Shown in pieces: positions 1 to 7,158 of a DNA stretch of 13,985 nt. Every line of letters starts with the position of its first letter. Position 1 is the first letter of the stretch. Origin of the DNA: Bacillota bacterium (GTDB lineage: Bacteria; Bacillota; Clostridia; Acetivibrionales; DSM-1351); contig JAEWMS010000074.1 of the NCBI GenBank assembly GCA_023393115.1, positions 1 through 13,985 on the forward strand, written 5' to 3'. Below the pieces are notes generated by a model. The model was not told the DNA's origin, made no database searches, and saw nothing but the letters and a program-made list of their open reading frames with translations. Position numbers and translations under genes: made by a program.

Positions 1-84
1 GTGGTTAGAGCCTCAAAAGAAATAGTCAAAGCTATAGGTGATCAAACTAAACCACAGCGTCTGAGTACATTATATAAAATTTAA
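1..84 (+). CDS. C-terminal end of an unidentified gene (partial)
   Basis: An open frame enters at the left edge and ends at a TAA at 82-84. The 27 codons read as a plausible soluble C-terminus (VVRASKEIVKAIGDQTK..., ending STLYKI). It is rich in Lys, Ile and Ala and has no membrane segment or recognisable motif. The frame is open from base 1, so the true start lies outside the window. It lies 48 bp upstream of the padR-like gene on the same strand. No terminator hairpin is visible between them, so read-through is possible. I do not recognise the family. With so few codons, a chance open frame cannot be excluded. Confidence 0.4.
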   Translation: MVRASKEIVKAIGDQTKPQRLSTLYKI

Positions 85-100
85 GAAGAAAGGAATAAAA

Positions 101-120
101 TATAATGCATTTGCATTATA
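101..120 (+). promoter_or_regulatory. Perfect 9-bp inverted repeat in front of the padR-like gene
   Basis: TATAATGCA and TGCATTATA are perfect inverted arms separated by TT. The left arm contains a consensus -10 hexamer (TATAAT, 101-106), although no good -35 is seen 16-18 bp upstream. The repeat ends just before the ribosome binding site (AAGGTG, 122-127). PadR-family repressors commonly bind AT-rich palindromes over their own promoter, so autoregulation by the next gene is the natural inference. Confidence 0.55.
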
Positions 121-132
121 CAAGGTGATCAA

Positions 133-477
133 ATGGAAAGTTTTGACGAATTGATAAACTCGCTGATAATTGAACTTAAAAGAGGAACATTGGTTTTATC
201 AGTACTAAGTCAGTTGAACAATCCTGAATACGGCTATTCGCTGGTTCAAAAGCTGGAGGAGAAAAATACACCAATTGAAGCAGGGACTCTTTATCCTTTA
301 CTTCGGAGATTGGAAAAACAAAACCTACTGATAAGCCAGTGGGACACCAGCGAAAGCCGGCCTAGAAAGTTTTACGTTATAAGCGATATGGGAAAACAGG
401 TTTACACAAGTTTGAAAAATGAGTGGAGAGCCTTATCCCAACAGCTTGAGGGGTTATTAAAGGAGGATGAGTTATGA
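133..477 (+). CDS. PadR-family winged-helix transcriptional regulator
   Basis: The 114-residue product matches the short PadR type. An N-terminal winged helix (about residues 15-90) carries the family pattern GTLVLSVLSQL, YGYSLVQKLEE, then the recognition region ending in GTLYPLLRRLEKQNLL. A wing follows with SRPRKFYVISDMGK and a short C-terminal dimerisation helix. Such proteins are repressors, often sensing small hydrophobic or cell-envelope stress ligands. The ATG at 133 is preceded by AAGGTG at a 5-nt gap. The stop overlaps the next gene's start (ATGA at 474-477), so the two are translationally coupled. Pairing with a HAAS-type membrane protein is a recurrent Firmicute arrangement. The target is unknown; the perfect palindrome over its own -10 is a candidate operator. 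Confidence 0.9.
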   Translation: MESFDELINSLIIELKRGTLVLSVLSQLNNPEYGYSLVQKLEEKNTPIEAGTLYPLLRRLEKQNLLISQWDTSESRPRKFYVISDMGKQVYTSLKNEWRALSQQLEGLLKEDEL

Positions 478-1469
478 GCTTGATAGAACGTTACATATTA
501 GCTGTAACTGAGCGATTACCGGAAAATATTCGATATGATGTTGCAGAAGAGTTGAGATCCAATATAGAGGATATGCTTCCTGAAAATGCTACCGAGGGTG
601 ATATTAGAACAGTGTTGGAAAGACTGGGAAATCCGAAAAAACTGGCTCAGGAATATAATCCAACAAAGAGGTATTTGATTGGCCCGGCACTTTACGATAG
701 TTATATAGCTGTACTTAAGATGGTGCTAGGAATAGCTGTATCAGTAATCACCTTTATTGCTTTATTGGATATGGTGTTTAAAGGGCCTTCAAATATAGAT
801 AATGTAAATACATACGTTGAATTGTTCGGCGGTTTAGTCAAAGCTGCTTTTACTGGTGCGGTACAGGCCGCTTTCTGGGTTACCTTTGTATTTGCGGTAA
901 TGGAGAGAACCGGCATCAATGAAGGTGAACTTCCCCTTGTAAAAAAGAAATGGTCTCTTGACGACCTTCCTACGGCTCCTGTATCTGAAAAGTCAAAAAT
1001 ATCCAGAGCCGAAACAGTGTTCTCAATGTTTTTTACAATACTCTTTGCAACCCTGGTATTTTTTAAACCACAACTGATAGCAATATATATTAAGGGAGCT
1101 GGTACAACCGAGGTCACCCAGCTGTTTAATTCTGATAGACTGCAAATCTATATTGTAGCCATTTTAATTCTTGCTCTAATACAGCTATGTGTGGCAGGGT
1201 GGAAGTTTGTTCAGGGAAACTGGAGCATTCCGCTGGCAATAGCTAACACTATTCAAAATTTCGCATGCAGCATACTGATAATACTTATGTTCAATGACAG
1301 GCAGCTGTTCAATAATGACTTCTTTACAAAAATGGGAGAAATCCTTAAAGTCCCTGCAATTGAAGTCACGGATTACTGGTTCTGGGGTACAATGGCATTT
1401 TCCGTCATCATTTTTGCTGGAGTAGCTCTATGGGATAGTATATCAGGGTTTTTAAAATGCAGAAGATAA
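474..1469 (+). CDS. HAAS (DUF1700-like) domain membrane protein, PadR partner
   Basis: The 331-residue protein begins with a soluble helical domain of about 65 residues (LIERYILAVTERLPE...VAEELRSNIEDML...LERLGNPKKLAQEY). This is the HAAS/DUF1700-type signature found almost always next to PadR regulators. About six hydrophobic segments follow, near residues 73-102, 112-142, 181-206, 222-245, 250-273 and 299-326, and a basic C-terminus ends in KCRR. A polar loop around 145-180 separates the second and third segments. HAAS proteins are thought to act in membrane-linked signalling with their PadR partner, but the biochemical role is not known. The start overlaps the padR-like stop. The segments after the HAAS domain match no transporter family I recognise. 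Confidence 0.8.
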   Translation: MSLIERYILAVTERLPENIRYDVAEELRSNIEDMLPENATEGDIRTVLERLGNPKKLAQEYNPTKRYLIGPALYDSYIAVLKMVLGIAVSVITFIALLDMVFKGPSNIDNVNTYVELFGGLVKAAFTGAVQAAFWVTFVFAVMERTGINEGELPLVKKKWSLDDLPTAPVSEKSKISRAETVFSMFFTILFATLVFFKPQLIAIYIKGAGTTEVTQLFNSDRLQIYIVAILILALIQLCVAGWKFVQGNWSIPLAIANTIQNFACSILIILMFNDRQLFNNDFFTKMGEILKVPAIEVTDYWFWGTMAFSVIIFAGVALWDSISGFLKCRR

Positions 1470-1489
1470 AGTTATTAGAGAATTATAAC

Positions 1490-1516
1490 AAGGTGCTGCC
1501 TTGCCGGTAGCACCTT
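1490..1516. terminator. Shared hairpin between convergent genes
   Basis: AAGGTGCTGCC (1490-1500) and GGTAGCACCTT (1506-1516) form an 11-bp stem with one G-U pair and a 5-nt loop. It lies 20 bp after the HAAS gene stop and about 40 bp past the stop of the exporter permease on the other strand. The downstream tract is only moderately T-rich (TTATTATT on plus), so its strength is uncertain. Its position between converging genes suggests a bidirectional terminator. Confidence 0.65.
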
Positions 1517-1556
1517 ATTATTAAAAGATTAATTTTGTAAATTGGCTTTTCTGGCC

Positions 1557-3830
1557 TCACTCAACTGCTTTCAGAGAACTTACCATATCAATTCTTCTGA
1601 TTTTTCCCGAGAACAGATAGTTTACAAACACTGATAGAATAAAGGTAATCATTATACTTATAACAATATTAGATACCAATATTATACGCATCAAGTCAAA
1701 GCTATCTCCCATAGTTGATAGCATAAAATCTATCAGCAACTTACCGCAGGGGATACCGAAAACAACACCTATAACAGTAAGCCAGATGTTCTGAGTCAAA
1801 AGCAATTGTCGTATTTTTCCCGACTGAAAGCCTATAACCTTGAGTGTAGCAAGCTCTCTCTCCCGTTCAGTGAAGGAAAGTACTCCCAGATTGTAAAGTA
1901 CCACAATAGCCAGCAGGACTGCCGCTATAATTAGTACATAGACCATAATATTCATTGCTTCTGTCATGGTTTCATAACTTTCAGTTAGATCGCTTATAGA
2001 CCATATGCTTTCTACACCTTCTGGAGGATTTGAGAATTTCTCACCCGAAACAATAGCGGTGGGAGTAAACTGAAGACCTTGCTGCTCAAATAGTTCCCTG
2101 GAAATTGTGATGCCTTGAGATACGGGGGAACGATAAATTTCTCCGACTTCACCAGTTATCCATTTTTCCTGACCGTAGATGTGCCAGGATATTTTATCTC
2201 CCTTTTCTACTCCCAGCAATTGTGACATTTTATAGCTAATTGACAGCTTATGGGAAGGAAGATCAATATAGTTTCGCTGAGGATCGGTAAATTTTATTAG
2301 AGACACCTTGTCTGTTACCAGTAGTTCTCCCGACTTTTTAAGTCCGTTTACCTTTATTTCCACCACACTCTCCATAATGGCTTCACCTTTGGTTTGCTTC
2401 AGAATTGCTTCTGCTGTGCCCGAGGGAAGGTTTTCGGTCAGTATAAGCTTTGTACTAAATCGGTTCAGGTCCTTATACTGCCACTGAACCACATCATCAA
2501 GGCAATCTTGAAGTCCGAAGGCACAAACCAGCAGGGCGCAGCAGCCCAATACACCAACTACCGCCATACTGGAACGGATTCTACTCCTGAATATATCTCT
2601 GAGATTCCACTGAGTATTAAAACCAAGTCTGGCCCATAGGGCAGTTTTTTCAAAAGCTCCCTGCTTTGTTACCTTTGGGGCTTTAGGTCTCAAGGTTTGT
2701 GAGGGAGTATCCTTCAAATTGCTTCTACAGGAGAGATAAGTAGCCAGAGTACATATAAGAACTGTAATAAGTCCCATTACAAAAAAAGTGGGAGATATGG
2801 AGGGCTTCCATTCGGGAAGGGTAAAGGTGGTCTGCATGGGCCCATAAAATAACCTAGGGAGAGTAAGGGGGCCTGTGACAGCACCTGCCAGAGCTCCGGT
2901 TAGGGAAAGCCAGAAACCATAGGATATATAGTGCCTGAGTATAGCTGACTGTTGAAAGCCCAAGGCTTTAAGAGTACCGATTTGAGTTCTCTGAGCATTG
3001 ACCATTCTTGTCATTGTTGTTAATATGGTAAGCAGGGCTATAGCCAGAAATACAATTGGAAAAACTGAAGCCATGGACCTGTGCTGTAGTATTTCGTTTT
3101 TGAACATTGAGTAGCTTTGTAAGTTCTCTCGGTCAATATAGACACTGTAATTCCCTTTCAGGGCCGAATCTATTTTGTCTTCCAATGCCGCATCGGGAGT
3201 AACAGCTGTCTTTATCAGAAGATCGGTATAGACAATATTCATTTCCTTTGGAAGGGCAGACGCCGGTAAATAAGCAAAACCGAAGTTTGCGTGATTAGGT
3301 ACAATGTCATTTCCTCCCGGTGCATAAACATATTCAGGACTTAGCACTGTACCAAGAATTTTTTTCTCAACTGTTACTCCGAATGCCGATAGTTTCAAGG
3401 TATCGCCTGTTTTCAGATTTCTGGCCTTTGCAAAAAGATCATCCAGCCAGATTCCATCCTTTTCTGCAGAGAATAATTCCCCTGTGACTGTATAGGTTTT
3501 TGATATGTTATTCTCCTCAATTATGTGCAGCTTGACGGAAGGATTGTTGTCGTAATGAGCCACGGCGTCAAGTGAGAGTCTTCTTTGAACCTGTGTAACA
3601 CCAGTTACTTCAGATACATTATTAACATCTTCCTGAGAGAAATTTCTGCCGTAAACCCACACGTCTGCAAGATTGGTCTCCTCGTAAAACTTATTTGAGG
3701 TCTGCTGCAGGCCATACCATTCACCGCCAATACCTGCAAAAATGAAAACACCGAGAAAGGCCATAAGGAAGATTGAAATAAATTGTGTTTTATTGTGCTT
3801 CATATCTCTGAGCATTTTTTTAATTAGCAT
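1557..3830 (-). CDS. FtsX/MacB-type ABC exporter permease, two-module
   Basis: The 757-residue integral membrane protein forms a transporter with the ATPase encoded immediately upstream. Hydrophobic segments lie near residues 14-34, then three FtsX-type helices at about 250-380, a helix at about 418-438, and three C-terminal FtsX helices at about 622-755. Large extracellular domains lie between. Two FtsX repeats in one chain are typical of Gram-positive exporters of peptides, lipids or antimicrobials; the repeats are visible as IGTLKALGFQ and LATLKVIGFQ. I place the start at ATG 3830, which overlaps the ATPase stop as TGATG and has GAGGTG 8 nt upstream. In-frame TTG (3836) and GTG (3833) starts would add two or one residues. 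No frame damage is seen. Substrate is unknown. Confidence 0.88.
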   Translation of the reverse strand: MLIKKMLRDMKHNKTQFISIFLMAFLGVFIFAGIGGEWYGLQQTSNKFYEETNLADVWVYGRNFSQEDVNNVSEVTGVTQVQRRLSLDAVAHYDNNPSVKLHIIEENNISKTYTVTGELFSAEKDGIWLDDLFAKARNLKTGDTLKLSAFGVTVEKKILGTVLSPEYVYAPGGNDIVPNHANFGFAYLPASALPKEMNIVYTDLLIKTAVTPDAALEDKIDSALKGNYSVYIDRENLQSYSMFKNEILQHRSMASVFPIVFLAIALLTILTTMTRMVNAQRTQIGTLKALGFQQSAILRHYISYGFWLSLTGALAGAVTGPLTLPRLFYGPMQTTFTLPEWKPSISPTFFVMGLITVLICTLATYLSCRSNLKDTPSQTLRPKAPKVTKQGAFEKTALWARLGFNTQWNLRDIFRSRIRSSMAVVGVLGCCALLVCAFGLQDCLDDVVQWQYKDLNRFSTKLILTENLPSGTAEAILKQTKGEAIMESVVEIKVNGLKKSGELLVTDKVSLIKFTDPQRNYIDLPSHKLSISYKMSQLLGVEKGDKISWHIYGQEKWITGEVGEIYRSPVSQGITISRELFEQQGLQFTPTAIVSGEKFSNPPEGVESIWSISDLTESYETMTEAMNIMVYVLIIAAVLLAIVVLYNLGVLSFTERERELATLKVIGFQSGKIRQLLLTQNIWLTVIGVVFGIPCGKLLIDFMLSTMGDSFDLMRIILVSNIVISIMITFILSVFVNYLFSGKIRRIDMVSSLKAVE

Positions 3831-4534
3831 CACCAATTCACCTCACTTACAGCCAGAGGAGTATCGTTAACAATAATATCTCTGACTTTACCGTTTTTCA
3901 GTTTTATAACCTTGTCGGCAGTCTGCGCCAGAGCCGCATTGTGAGTTACTATGATAACAGTTTTATTTTTCTCCCTGCTCATTTTCTGCAGTAGGGATAG
4001 TATAACGACACCTGTTTCACTGTCAAGAGCTCCGGTGGGTTCGTCACACAGCAGCATTGCAGGGTTTTTGCAGATGGCTCTGGCGATGGAAACTCTCTGC
4101 TGCTCGCCGCCCGACAGCTGTGCGGGAAATTTCCCAAGATGTTCTCCAAGACCCACAGAAGCTAAGACCTCTGAGGCATCCAGCGGCGATTTCACAACAT
4201 TTTTAATCAGTGCGACATTTTCAAGTGCTGTCAAAGTTGGAATGAGGTTGTAGAACTGAAAAACAAAGCCCACATTCTCTGCACGATAGACTGTCAGTTG
4301 CTTTTCATTGAATTTGGCAATGTCTTCACCATTTATAATTATCTCTCCGGAGGAGGCAAAATCCATACCACCTAGGAGGTTTAAAACTGTTGATTTTCCG
4401 GCTCCACTAGGTCCGAGTATTACAACAAATTCGCCTTCGTTGATGGTAAAGCTAACATTATCAGCAGCCAGCTGTTTTTTTGATCCAATATTATATTCTT
4501 TAGTAACGTTTTTAAATTCAATAAGAGACTTCAT
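3830..4534 (-). CDS. ABC exporter ATPase (MacB/LolD-like)
   Basis: The 234-residue nucleotide-binding subunit partners the FtsX permease. It shows Walker A GPSGAGKST (about 41-49), a Q-loop in FVFQFYNLIPTLTALENV, signature LSGGEQQR, Walker B MLLCDEPTGALD and switch histidine IIVTHN. The order and the GALDSETG pattern are typical of the MacB/LolD/BceA-like branch. The longest open frame starts at ATG 4546. However, GGAGG lies inside its first codons and sits 5 nt before ATG 4534, so I take 4534 as the start. The leader from the predicted transcription start is about 125 nt, longer than usual, and contains an imperfect stem (4595-4602 with 4619-4628). Transcription is from a strong promoter flanked by two palindromic sites, so regulation by the divergent TetR protein is likely. 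Confidence 0.9.
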   Translation of the reverse strand: MKSLIEFKNVTKEYNIGSKKQLAADNVSFTINEGEFVVILGPSGAGKSTVLNLLGGMDFASSGEIIINGEDIAKFNEKQLTVYRAENVGFVFQFYNLIPTLTALENVALIKNVVKSPLDASEVLASVGLGEHLGKFPAQLSGGEQQRVSIARAICKNPAMLLCDEPTGALDSETGVVILSLLQKMSREKNKTVIIVTHNAALAQTADKVIKLKNGKVRDIIVNDTPLAVSEVNW

Positions 4535-4645
4535 ATTAACCTCCATAGACTTTTTATATATTTGAATAGAAATTAAGGAAAAATAAAATGTAAAATTCCT
4601 CTGTCAGCCACTAGGTAAAGAGGGGAATGTAAGTATGTTTAAAAC

Positions 4646-4664
4646 CTGAAATACATTTCATATT
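4646..4664 (+). promoter_or_regulatory. Palindromic operator candidate, copy 1 (downstream of exporter -10)
   Basis: CTGAAATACATTTCATATT contains the palindrome TGAAAT-N2-ATTTCA (4647-4660). It covers the predicted transcription start of the exporter promoter. A copy matching at 17 of 19 positions lies on the opposite strand at 4699-4717. Repression by blocking RNA polymerase at this position would be expected. Confidence 0.7.
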
Positions 4665-4665
4665 T

Positions 4666-4694
4666 AGTATATGATTTTTGGATTAATATGTCAA
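4666..4694 (-). promoter_or_regulatory. Sigma-A promoter of the ABC exporter operon
   Basis: On the minus strand a perfect -35 TTGACA (4689-4694) and a -10 TATACT (4666-4671, one mismatch to TATAAT) are separated by exactly 17 bp. The predicted start is near 4659, about 125 nt before the ATPase start codon. Both sides of the core are occupied by the 19-bp palindromic sites. Confidence 0.8.
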
Positions 4695-4698
4695 CAAA

Positions 4699-4717
4699 AA
4701 TATGAAATTAATTTCAG
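4699..4717 (-). promoter_or_regulatory. Palindromic operator candidate, copy 2 (upstream of exporter -35)
   Basis: Read on the minus strand the site is CTGAAATTAATTTCATATT. It shares 17 of 19 bases with copy 1, and the only differences are the two central bases. The core TGAAATTAATTTCA (4703-4716) is a perfect 14-bp palindrome. It lies 4 bp upstream of the exporter -35 and 10 bp upstream of the TetR gene's candidate -35, so it could serve both divergent promoters. Confidence 0.7.
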
Positions 4718-4726
4718 ATTTATAAG

Positions 4727-4755
4727 TTGCAAGATACACCTTAATCAAATATAAT
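4727..4755 (+). promoter_or_regulatory. Probable promoter of the TetR-family gene
   Basis: TTGCAA (4727-4732, four of six to consensus) and TATAAT (4750-4755) are separated by 17 bp. The predicted start near 4762 leaves about 90 nt of leader. It is back to back with the exporter promoter, and the rest of the 4547-4851 intergenic region holds no other gene. Confidence 0.6.
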
Positions 4756-4851
4756 TATGGCAGGGTTACTTTTTTAGTAGCTGAATTGATAAATCAGAGT
4801 AAATTAGTTAATTCGGACTGAAGACTATCAAAATGGAGATGAGACAGCGTT

Positions 4852-5457
4852 ATGAGTAATTCTGAAATAAGGGAACCCAAACAGCAGCGTTCAATTGAAA
4901 AAAAGAGAAAAATTGTTGAAGCAGGTTTTAAGCTCTTTTGTGATAAAGGCTACTATAATACCAACACTGCTGAGATCGCTAAAGAGGCTGGCGTTTCCAC
5001 CGGAATAGTATATAACTATTTTAAGGACAAGAAGGATATTTTCATTGAAGCTGTCAAATTTTATGCCGATAGTATGACTACCCCGTTATATAAAAGTCTT
5101 ACTACACTGGAAGGGCCTTTAGATTTAGTCGAAATCCTTAATAATATAATTAATATTTTTACTGATTCGCATACTTTGTCCAGACAAGCCCATGAGGAAA
5201 TGATGGCCATGTCTCATACCGACCAGGATGTAAGAGAATACTTCTGCTATTTTGAAGTGACAACAGCAAATACAATTGTAGAACTTATGGCCCAGCATGG
5301 TTTGAAACCCACAAATGCCCACGAAAAGGTTCATATTGCAATGTGGATGATAGAAAGCTACTGCCATGAGGTGAATTATCATAAGCACGATTATATGAAT
5401 TATGAAGTAATGAAACAAGAGATTATCCAAGCCATAGTAACTATGATGATTTGTTAA
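4852..5457 (+). CDS. TetR/AcrR-family transcriptional regulator
   Basis: The 201-residue protein has the canonical TetR N-terminal DNA-binding domain. It carries KKRKIVEAGFKLFCDKGYYN, then TAEIAKEAGVSTGIVYNYF, with DKKDIFIEAV at the start of helix 4. Residues from about 70 on form the variable ligand-binding and dimerisation domain, which is rich in Met, His and Cys (for example CHEVNYHKHDYMNYEVM). The ATG at 4852 has only a distant GGAG (13 nt upstream), so translation may be modest. It is divergent from the ABC exporter and shares an intergenic region with two palindromic sites. The likely role is a local repressor released by the exporter substrate, but that is inference. The metal-friendly residues near the C-terminus might be incidental. 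Confidence 0.9.
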   Translation: MSNSEIREPKQQRSIEKKRKIVEAGFKLFCDKGYYNTNTAEIAKEAGVSTGIVYNYFKDKKDIFIEAVKFYADSMTTPLYKSLTTLEGPLDLVEILNNIINIFTDSHTLSRQAHEEMMAMSHTDQDVREYFCYFEVTTANTIVELMAQHGLKPTNAHEKVHIAMWMIESYCHEVNYHKHDYMNYEVMKQEIIQAIVTMMIC

Positions 5458-5467
5458 AACAATTGTT

Positions 5468-5502
5468 AGCCTGTATTCCTATTAGGATACAGGTTATTTT
5501 TT
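5468..5502 (+). terminator. Rho-independent terminator after the TetR gene
   Basis: CCTGTATTCC (5470-5479) pairs with GGATACAGG (5485-5493), with one bulged T and a 5-nt loop. It is followed by TTATTTTTT (5494-5502). It lies 12 bp past the stop codon and separates the TetR gene from the next operon. Confidence 0.85.
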
Positions 5503-5534
5503 GTTAAAAAATAAATTATTTTGTAAAAACATAG

Positions 5535-5562
5535 TTTACAAATCAGAAATATCGTGTATAAT
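5535..5562 (+). promoter_or_regulatory. Probable promoter of the ATC hydrolase/amino-acid transporter operon
   Basis: TTTACA (5535-5540, five of six) and TATAAT (5557-5562, perfect) are separated by 16 bp. The predicted start near 5569 gives a leader of about 100 nt before the chosen start codon at 5670. Confidence 0.65.
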
Positions 5563-5611
5563 ATTAAATAACTTATAAATAATATATGTTTACTATGAAT
5601 TTAAAGATGCA

Positions 5612-5653
5612 GGTATGTCAAAAGGGTCGAATTAATAAGGATTCATACATACC
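5612..5653 (+). other. Possible structured mRNA leader before the ATC hydrolase-like gene
   Basis: GGTATGT (5612-5618) pairs perfectly with ACATACC (5647-5653). Inside it, GAAT (5629-5632) can pair with ATTC (5641-5644). The structure ends 6 nt before the GGAG ribosome binding site. It matches no riboswitch class I know. Because the upstream frame is open, it could instead be coding if an earlier ATG is used. Confidence 0.3.
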
Positions 5654-5669
5654 GGAAATGGAGATGGCT

Positions 5670-6152
5670 ATGATAAAGAATGAAGCGACTATCAAGGACC
5701 AGCATACGTTAGATTTAAGAAACGCCTTTGAACATAGAGCCACCTGGTTCTATTACCTCATTGACGAAGCTGAGAAAAGGGGTATTGATACCCAATTTGC
5801 CAAGGATGCTATATATAAGTGCGGATGCTTCCACGGTGAAAATAAGTTCCCGAAAACCGATGATATTAAGGAATTTGCCTCCGCATTTGCTACAGAACAG
5901 GTTAAAAAGGTATTTGAGATGGATGTAAAGACTACCGAGGATGAATTGAATATAGAATTTCATTATTGTCCCCTTGTAGAAGCATGGAAAAAGCTTACCA
6001 ATGATGAAGTTAAAATTTCTCAATTATGTGATATAGCTATGGATGGAGACAGAGGCATTATTAGTAAATTTGATAAGTTTACCTTTGAGTTGGGTGATAC
6101 TATTGCAAATGGCAAGCTAACCTGTCAGGTTTTAATTAAGAAAGTGAAGTAA
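5670..6152 (+). CDS. L-2-amino-thiazoline-4-carboxylic acid hydrolase family protein
   Basis: The 160-residue soluble protein matches the ATC hydrolase family (PF14196 type). It carries RNAFEHRATWFYYLIDEA near the N-terminus, CGCFHG (51-56), HYCPLVEAWKKL (98-109) and LCDIAMDGDRGI (119-130), and ends with a Cys in the last strand. The characterised Pseudomonas enzyme opens the thiazoline ring of L-ATC on the way to L-cysteine; other family members are mostly untested. The open frame extends back to ATG 5586 (28 more residues). I choose ATG 5670 because GGAG lies 6 nt upstream and family similarity begins there. ATG at 5658 and 5664 are also possible. The gene sits 78 bp before an amino-acid ABC importer, with no convincing terminator between, so the substrate may be what that importer delivers. 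Family assignment is firm; the reaction here is inferred. Confidence 0.8.
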   Translation: MIKNEATIKDQHTLDLRNAFEHRATWFYYLIDEAEKRGIDTQFAKDAIYKCGCFHGENKFPKTDDIKEFASAFATEQVKKVFEMDVKTTEDELNIEFHYCPLVEAWKKLTNDEVKISQLCDIAMDGDRGIISKFDKFTFELGDTIANGKLTCQVLIKKVK

Positions 6153-6230
6153 TTTTTTTATATATAAACATACTATGCTTATATGAATTATAAGGATGTA
6201 AAAAATAGACAAATAAAGGAGATTACAACT

Positions 6231-7130
6231 ATGAAAAGTAAAAAAATTCTAAGCTTAATAACAGCATCAATCTTAACAGCAGCGTTTATAACAGGCTGCG
6301 GAGCAAACTCAGATACAAATTCAAATAACAGTACTGCTTCAACTGCTTCAACTGCTGCATCCGCCGATTCAGGCAGTCAGGTGACTAAAGTAAAAGTAGC
6401 ATATGATCAGGCATCAAAGCCTATATCATGGTTGGACGAGAATGGTAATGCTACAGGTTATGATGTTGAGGTTATGAGGCTGGTTGACGAACTACTACCA
6501 CAGTATGAATTCGAGTTTATTGGAACATCAAATGATGACCTCCTTATCGGAGTTGAACAGGGAAAATATCAGGTGGGAATCAAGAATGCCTTCTGGACTC
6601 AAGAGAGAACTGAAAAATTTATTTTTCCTAAAGAGTTTCTTGGGCTTAGTAGTACAGGTCTTGTTTTAAAGAAAAACAACGAAAAAATAAAAACTCTTTC
6701 AGATTTTGCTAAAGCTGGATTGAAGCTGGCACCAATGGCAGCAAACAATGCACAGTACACAATTATTGATGAGTATAACAAAGCAAATCCTGATAACCAG
6801 GTTAAGCTTGAAGCCGGTGATTCTTTCACTGTTGATGTGGTTCAATGGGTAAATGAAGGCCGTGTGGATGGGGGAGTAATAATTGAAGGTCAATTTGATA
6901 AACAAGTTAGGGCAGAGGATGGACAATATCATAACCTTGTAAATGAAGTGGTTTACAACGAGTTTGCTGTAATTAAAACCTGGCCGCTGTTTAACAAAAA
7001 GGAACAGGCATTTGCAGATGCATATGATGAAGCAATAAAGAAGCTCAAGGATGAAAAGAAATCCAACGAACAAAGTGTAAAATTCTACGGTAAGGATTTA
7101 TTCGAAGTACTTGAAAAAGTAAACAGGTAA
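6231..7130 (+). CDS. Amino-acid ABC transporter substrate-binding lipoprotein (SBP family 3)
   Basis: The 299-residue precursor has a lipoprotein signal: basic KSKK, a hydrophobic core, and lipobox I-T-G-C with the modified Cys at residue 23. A Ser/Thr/Ala/Asn-rich linker of about 28 residues, carrying a short repeated STA pattern, tethers the domain to the membrane. The mature domain begins VKVAYDQASKPISWLDENGNATGYDVEVMRLV, the typical opening of polar amino-acid binding proteins, and ends with conserved K-FYGKDLF. The longest frame begins at ATG 6183, but AAAGGAG with a 9-nt gap selects ATG 6231, and only that start gives a proper signal peptide. It heads the importer genes. Ligand cannot be read from sequence; the adjacent ATC hydrolase-like gene suggests a cysteine-related compound. 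Confidence 0.9.
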   Translation: MKSKKILSLITASILTAAFITGCGANSDTNSNNSTASTASTAASADSGSQVTKVKVAYDQASKPISWLDENGNATGYDVEVMRLVDELLPQYEFEFIGTSNDDLLIGVEQGKYQVGIKNAFWTQERTEKFIFPKEFLGLSSTGLVLKKNNEKIKTLSDFAKAGLKLAPMAANNAQYTIIDEYNKANPDNQVKLEAGDSFTVDVVQWVNEGRVDGGVIIEGQFDKQVRAEDGQYHNLVNEVVYNEFAVIKTWPLFNKKEQAFADAYDEAIKKLKDEKKSNEQSVKFYGKDLFEVLEKVNR

Positions 7131-7158
7131 AATTATTAATTGTTGGGTGGGGTAGAAC

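Noticed and set aside
1557..4546. Open frames on the plus strand opposite the exporter genes (for example 2394-2639, 3951-4253, 4308-4565)
   Set aside because: They are antisense to clear, conserved coding regions, lack ribosome binding sites and show no recognisable protein pattern.
4547..4665. Known riboswitch or T-box in the long exporter leader
   Set aside because: Only an imperfect stem is seen; no T-box or known aptamer motif is present.
4833..4859. Short upstream frame (MEMRQRYE) overlapping the TetR start
   Set aside because: No ribosome binding site precedes it and it is only 8 codons, so overlap is probably chance.
6183..6230. Upstream ATG extending the amino-acid binding lipoprotein by 16 residues
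   Set aside because: It would put a polar stretch before the signal peptide, and AAAGGAG clearly selects ATG 6231.
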